Assembly: GCA_903924205.1 (NCBI GenBank)
Contig: CAIYAP010000004.1
Coordinates: 164,801-228,800 of the forward strand
Source of the DNA: an uncultured Actinomycetes bacterium
GTDB taxonomy: Bacteria > Actinomycetota > Acidimicrobiia > Acidimicrobiales > RAAP-2
Direction: 5' to 3'
DNA: 64,000 nucleotides
In this document: positions 63,501 to 64,000 of the stretch, in pieces
How positions within the stretch are numbered: position 1 is the stretch's first letter
Layout of the letters: each line of letters starts with the position of its first letter
Translations under genes and position numbers: made by a program
Notes under the pieces: model-generated
Database searches by the model: none
Told to the model about the DNA's origin: nothing
Seen by the model: only the letters and a program-made list of their open reading frames with translations

Positions 63501-64000
63501 TGAGTCCCCCGTTGTCGAGAGGGGCGGACCACGACACCGTCAGGCTGCCATCATTCGAGGTCACCGAGCCAGCGGTCGGCGCACTCGCAATGCTCGAGGG
63601 GAGAATTGACCCACCATCCCCTGTGGAGGAGTCGCCAATTGAGTTCGTGGCAAACACCGCGATGTCATACGTCGTGCCATTCGTCAAGCCATAGATCACG
63701 CACGCATTGCCATCAGACGCCGTGGAACACGAGAAAGTATTGCCATCACCATCCGTCGCCGTCGCGGTGTACGAGGCAATCAGGCTGCCGCCGTTGTCGG
63801 CAGAGCCACTCCATGACACGCTCACCGAGCCATTACCGGCGATTGCCGACACGTCCGAAGGTGAACCGGGTGTCGTCGCAGGCGTAATCGCTCCCACAGC
63901 GGTTTGGGGCGAATCACCATCCGCATTGGTGGCAACGACAGTCACGACATATGACACGCCATTGACGAGGCCATCAATCAGGCAGCTGGTGCCGTCCGTG
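54508..64000 (-). CDS. Giant secreted repeat protein: Fn3 / novel 44-residue repeats / beta-propellers / C-type lectin, N-terminus cut
   Basis: More than 3,160 aa; the reading frame is open at the right window edge, so the start and any signal peptide lie beyond it. From the visible N-terminal side: one partial and five full fibronectin type III domains (62455-64000), each with a Cys pair before the GLTNG turn; a 1,238-residue array of 28 helical units (58741-62454); three Fn3 domains (about 57885-58740); a beta-propeller-like region with PDGS-type blades (about 57185-57884); one Fn3; a C-type-lectin-like domain (about 55975-56500); one or two further Fn3-like domains; and a second propeller-like region to the stop. 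No sortase motif or C-terminal anchor helix is seen, so the protein is probably released or anchored at its N-terminal end. Likely an adhesin or surface fibre; function inferred from domains only. Confidence 0.88.
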   Translation of the reverse strand, partial: TDGTSCLIDGLVNGVSYVVTVVATNADGDSPQTAVGAITPATTPGSPSDVSAIAGNGSVSVSWSGSADNGGSLIASYTATATDGDGNTFSCSTASDGNACVIYGLTNGTTYDIAVFATNSIGDSSTGDGGSILPSSIASAPTAGSVTSNDGSLTVSWSAPLDNGGLTITSYTATATDGDGNVFTCYSKGTSCDITGLTNGVSYVVTVVAVNGAGNSTPADLGTSTPAAVSSAPSNITVTASNGSLYVGWDYPTSDGGAYVTSYLVTATDQFGNSSTCIAGRGISSWWTACSVYGLTNGTSYDITVVAYNTAGASPSADAGYFVPATTPSAPIAVTATSSNQSLTVSWSLPDSDGGHAITSYTATATDSHGNSFSCTTDGTTCIIDGLTNGVSYDVVVVSTNDMGQSDVADADPYMPSTNPSAPTNVSFSPDGSTFIISWSAPSDNGGLAIDSYTVTLNGEVVCVTSEISCSIDGFAAGTAYLLTVTATNAQGNSVSSEPLDLTDAAVVRSLLDRGVDRAGIVDTLTFVYKATANEAAQALLTGIGVPDGSLSSWLAPSGYTLVDIATAEHEVYGDNASQTYYAMRDWYGLSPEQWVSVLDGAHYSASDIAFTLHYALTVNASDAARALFATYVYGDVTATAILTGAGYSVFDVALMLRNVYGDSSSDAANAFSSGDGMGVNDISWALVASGAYGPGELAVALRVYFELSSADAAIVFNTVFGTNDSNAGSYLRDGGYSLGDVAYAMHFGFDDSAVGAFVAMRNWVSLSTSDWVSVLTDGQYSAAEIAYFLRNGYGANPQDATYALNQTFHFSDMDIASILTGAGYSMYDVALVLRNVYQDSPDVAASVLSGSLNLTVIQVAQAMKYSNAYGDTDVITAFRLYYELNSVDSAIAFKSAFGDSDTYTALYLYQAGYSLNDVAYGLHFGFNDSAWQAISAMRNWFGMSASEWVSVMDYAQYDATDIAYVLHYQFGIGPVDAAIAINQIFHFSDADLAPVLIGAAYSIYDVSYVLRNYYGDDATEAAIVLSVALELSVVDVGHAMVNSNAYSVSEFAYALRTYFELSSVDAALTINTAFGFSDTYTALYLYQGGYSLSDVAYALHFAYGDSAWQAMNSLRNWFGLSLSDWVSVMNDAQYDATDIAYALHYQFGIGPVDAAIALNQTFQFSDFDLAPVLVNAGYSTYDVAYVSRNYYGDTANQAASILQNSLELSDVQVAQAMVNSNAYGIYQFGNVLLTYYEYGSVEAATVLRVAFGTNDAGAALYLYQGGYSLSDIAYAMHFAFTDDAGQATNALRSWFNMSLSEWTSILNDAQYSATDITYILRAYFGSNWSDTANALIKIFGFTDTDLASVFASAGYSASDIANVLRWIYGDSASQSITVLETVLSLDAVYSGQAMVYSGAYSLADFVSALRTAFDFSSTDAASVLRQAFGFNDQQTAYDLYLGGYSVPDIAIAMKLTYDDAVGQTYLAVRNFVALSSSDVVAYLNDATYSVGDIAYVLRAYLGLNWSDAPYALNAIFAFDDYSMANILIGAGYSSSEVALSLRWVYDDSSSRAAEVMQKALTLNYIEIAQAMVFSGAYGIADFVYAVSNYFEYNAVDATTVIRNAFGFNDQQVAYYLYLGGYGLPDIAYALHISFNDAAWQDFLALNNVVSVSDADLVSMLDYAQYNASDIAYVLHYFYGDSAISATSALYRTFYSTDADMSLILKNAGYAPSETARVMLYVYEESADTAFAMVSDVYGTSTKDTVRALLDGGYVLSVPGAPTLVSASAGNGAIFVNWTASYEGGLSIQSFTATAVDGSGNRFFCTTSRSGNWCVITGLANGTNYAVTVVATNYVGDSANSDGSYATPATVPSAPSDVSARLSGTTLTVQWSASIDDGGSPITGYRAYADNGDGALSCATGPEATTCTISGLLVGQTYIVYVVAINAVDQSPATFIDAQFAPVSRPSAPAGVWTSSLDSGLQIYWNPPNDNGGLPISNYHIEVIDPSGDIVGTCDTLDTTCTVMGLTNWVTYTVLAKAENAQGSSDPLTTVPSGTNARDIVAYQTGWLALSGTMLQQSDPFFDLTTINSILGDNCTARTMAVAPDGSIWIQDYCGTYFRLNTDGSVDTFNPGAWSSYALAVAPNGDVLGTNGNSEISVFDPAANSWTTHWVDGAACLTGIAYTPDGSLYVADPCYWQVRQLTGDPTDPSSNLTVNDGPHIYVQDVMGLASAGDGTLVAGNDWWQTATVDPLSGIVNYRQSPLPCNDHLALVQGVIITADGCWREFGVGGVSNTTGEPQSSTPSSPQNVVVHTGSHHIVVTWSPPQFNGTAGPTSSYSATASDGNGNTFQCSQSIYFACIIDGLTNGVTYDVTIVANNVAGSSSPVDAGLFQPVTASATMPADYQSAPPNSNTLLTSLSASGAAPTVSNLSDGATVLVSTSRGSLWMPNANGLTSLNNTPFTSGTTIGFSGSTKSVNAALRSLQIYSQTTGVFTLTIQVIDAGFAYDPVSGHAFFQANCNNCSFTDAVTGANAFSVNGVGGYLVTDSTSSANDVLNRYMTQASFGGFTDYQPYLVDASGNALFAYQYANNDLSTSYDSSQYLSDPNASFQKWIYVSGPHRGEIMTFGGVRYGSCSAAPASAQNGFFANWADREPNDCGSNEFVPIIGSYASQWNDVGTQATLGSSVIEFGGLASDTGTLDIAHIASATGLVSPPPSQPGNVSAYENNQALVVTIGAPSDGGGNLVTYTYVASPTTWGNGDGVTCVTTSTTCSLDGLTWGESYYVTVYASTVAGNSSWAYVGYYAIAVEMSTQTDGNSTVLTVTSHDPSITSAWVNARSSGPTLRWCNFQSLEIGVSQSCPIHGLNYSTDYQMTVDTWAGSGAHVYAVAPVTTADYTSLYGFTPPSNFNTSWTDAQQTAAVDGNNNVWRLSANTGVEVDTMSGDVLASYNFGDLIPAGAYGARIAALPQGGVVVALNGYDSGGWMSLGALIISASGDMTYVPGDATTVGQIAVDPITGNVAIDSGYGIALLNTTTMTWSNTFPGTGSVDNRYDTVVFDSMGNLWFTGNNNSSVIYEVTDPFGDWALSETTPTVSISYRDQAMVSVNGLFYIVTSDNNIVVWDPLSNTSTSLNVYNEFPESAQWWGLYVPGIAGVVNGSVAFSVAEYGWNGGPGVAIFEMPLPTLS
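55975..56500 (-). other. C-type-lectin-like domain within the giant protein
   Basis: The segment shows GGYLVTDSTSSANDVLNRY, a later FANWADREPNDCGSNEF loop and SQWNDVG. EPN (codons in 56095-56106) and WND (56038-56046) are the calcium- and sugar-binding signatures of C-type lectin folds; EPN in animals favours mannose-type ligands. Boundaries are approximate. Confidence 0.65.
58741..62454 (-). repeat. 28-unit array of 44/45-residue helical repeats (177-residue A-B-C-D super-repeat)
   Basis: In-frame repeats inside the giant protein. Each unit starts near Y-S-x-x-[DE]-[IV]-A-x-x-L-[RH], followed by a second helix rich in Ala and a third ending in L-x-x-[AG]-[AGQ]. Units fall into four types: A (ends in WVSVL..AQ), B (starts YSATDIAYVL), C (45 residues, ends in SNA or SGA), D (ends in LYLYQGG). 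Order: one D-like unit, six A-B-C-D sets, then A-B-C. 22 units of 44 plus six of 45 give 1,238 residues, exactly the length of the block (3,714 bp). At DNA level the period is 531 bp: for instance the stretch at 60551 recurs nearly unchanged at 61082. Confidence 0.9.

Overview
This is a densely coded stretch of chromosome (no gap over about 220 bp, GC roughly 60%) from an actinobacterium. Supporting evidence: a mycothiol glycosyltransferase (MshA), an actinobacterial-type cytochrome bcc-aa3 gene set with the small subunit IV, a nickel superoxide dismutase with its SodX-like protease, a rex-hemA-hemC-hemD-hemB cluster near proC and mshA as in mycobacteria, and many start codons placed 6 nt after a TANNNT -10 element (leaderless transcripts). 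The gene content would suit an aquatic member of Acidimicrobiia, but that placement is inference.

Layout. 0-1.7 kb: the 3' part of ctaD, then ctaF (+ strand), then a terminator. 1.8-2.25 kb: a small zinc-ribbon-like protein. 2.2-7.5 kb (-): a four-gene histidine degradation operon (formimidoylglutamase-like, hutH, hutU, hutI). 7.5-12.65 kb (-): ctaE-qcrC-qcrA-qcrB and a secreted NAGPA-like protein. 12.66-14.95 kb (-): HelD-type RNA polymerase-recycling ATPase. 15.0-18.4 kb (+): hemE-hemH-hemY. 18.4-21.4 kb (+): a 994-aa fusion of a degenerate phosphoesterase-like domain with an MprF-type aminoacyl-phospholipid synthase. 21.4-37.3 kb (-): the complete nuoA-N complex I operon ending in a translationally coupled ATP-grasp gene. 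37.4-39.5 kb (+): MenJ-like menaquinone reductase and a ZIP metal transporter. 39.5-46.4 kb (-): rex-hemA-hemC-hemD-hemB-hemL and a membrane protein. 46.4-49.6 kb (-): proC, a YbjN-like protein, mshA, an XRE regulator and sodX; sodN runs divergently (49.7-50.1 kb, +). 50.1-52.1 kb: a small zinc-finger protein, tRNA-Lys(TTT), two adjacent PIN-domain toxin-antitoxin modules and a 23-bp direct repeat. 52.2-54.5 kb: a PhnB/VOC protein, a copper type II monooxygenase and a phosphoribosyltransferase. 54.5 kb to the right edge (-): a giant surface protein of more than 3,160 aa.

Much of the window serves aerobic respiration: complex I feeds menaquinone, a MenJ-like enzyme may saturate the quinone tail, QcrABC-CtaCDEF oxidises it, and two heme clusters supply cofactor. 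Rex heads the second heme operon and plausibly ties it to NADH/NAD+.

The most unusual element is inside the giant protein. Between fibronectin type III domains lies a 1,238-residue block that divides exactly into 28 units of 44-45 residues, arranged as a four-type A-B-C-D higher-order repeat of 177 residues (531 bp). I do not recognise this repeat family. The protein also carries a C-type-lectin-like domain with an EPN signature and two beta-propeller-like regions.
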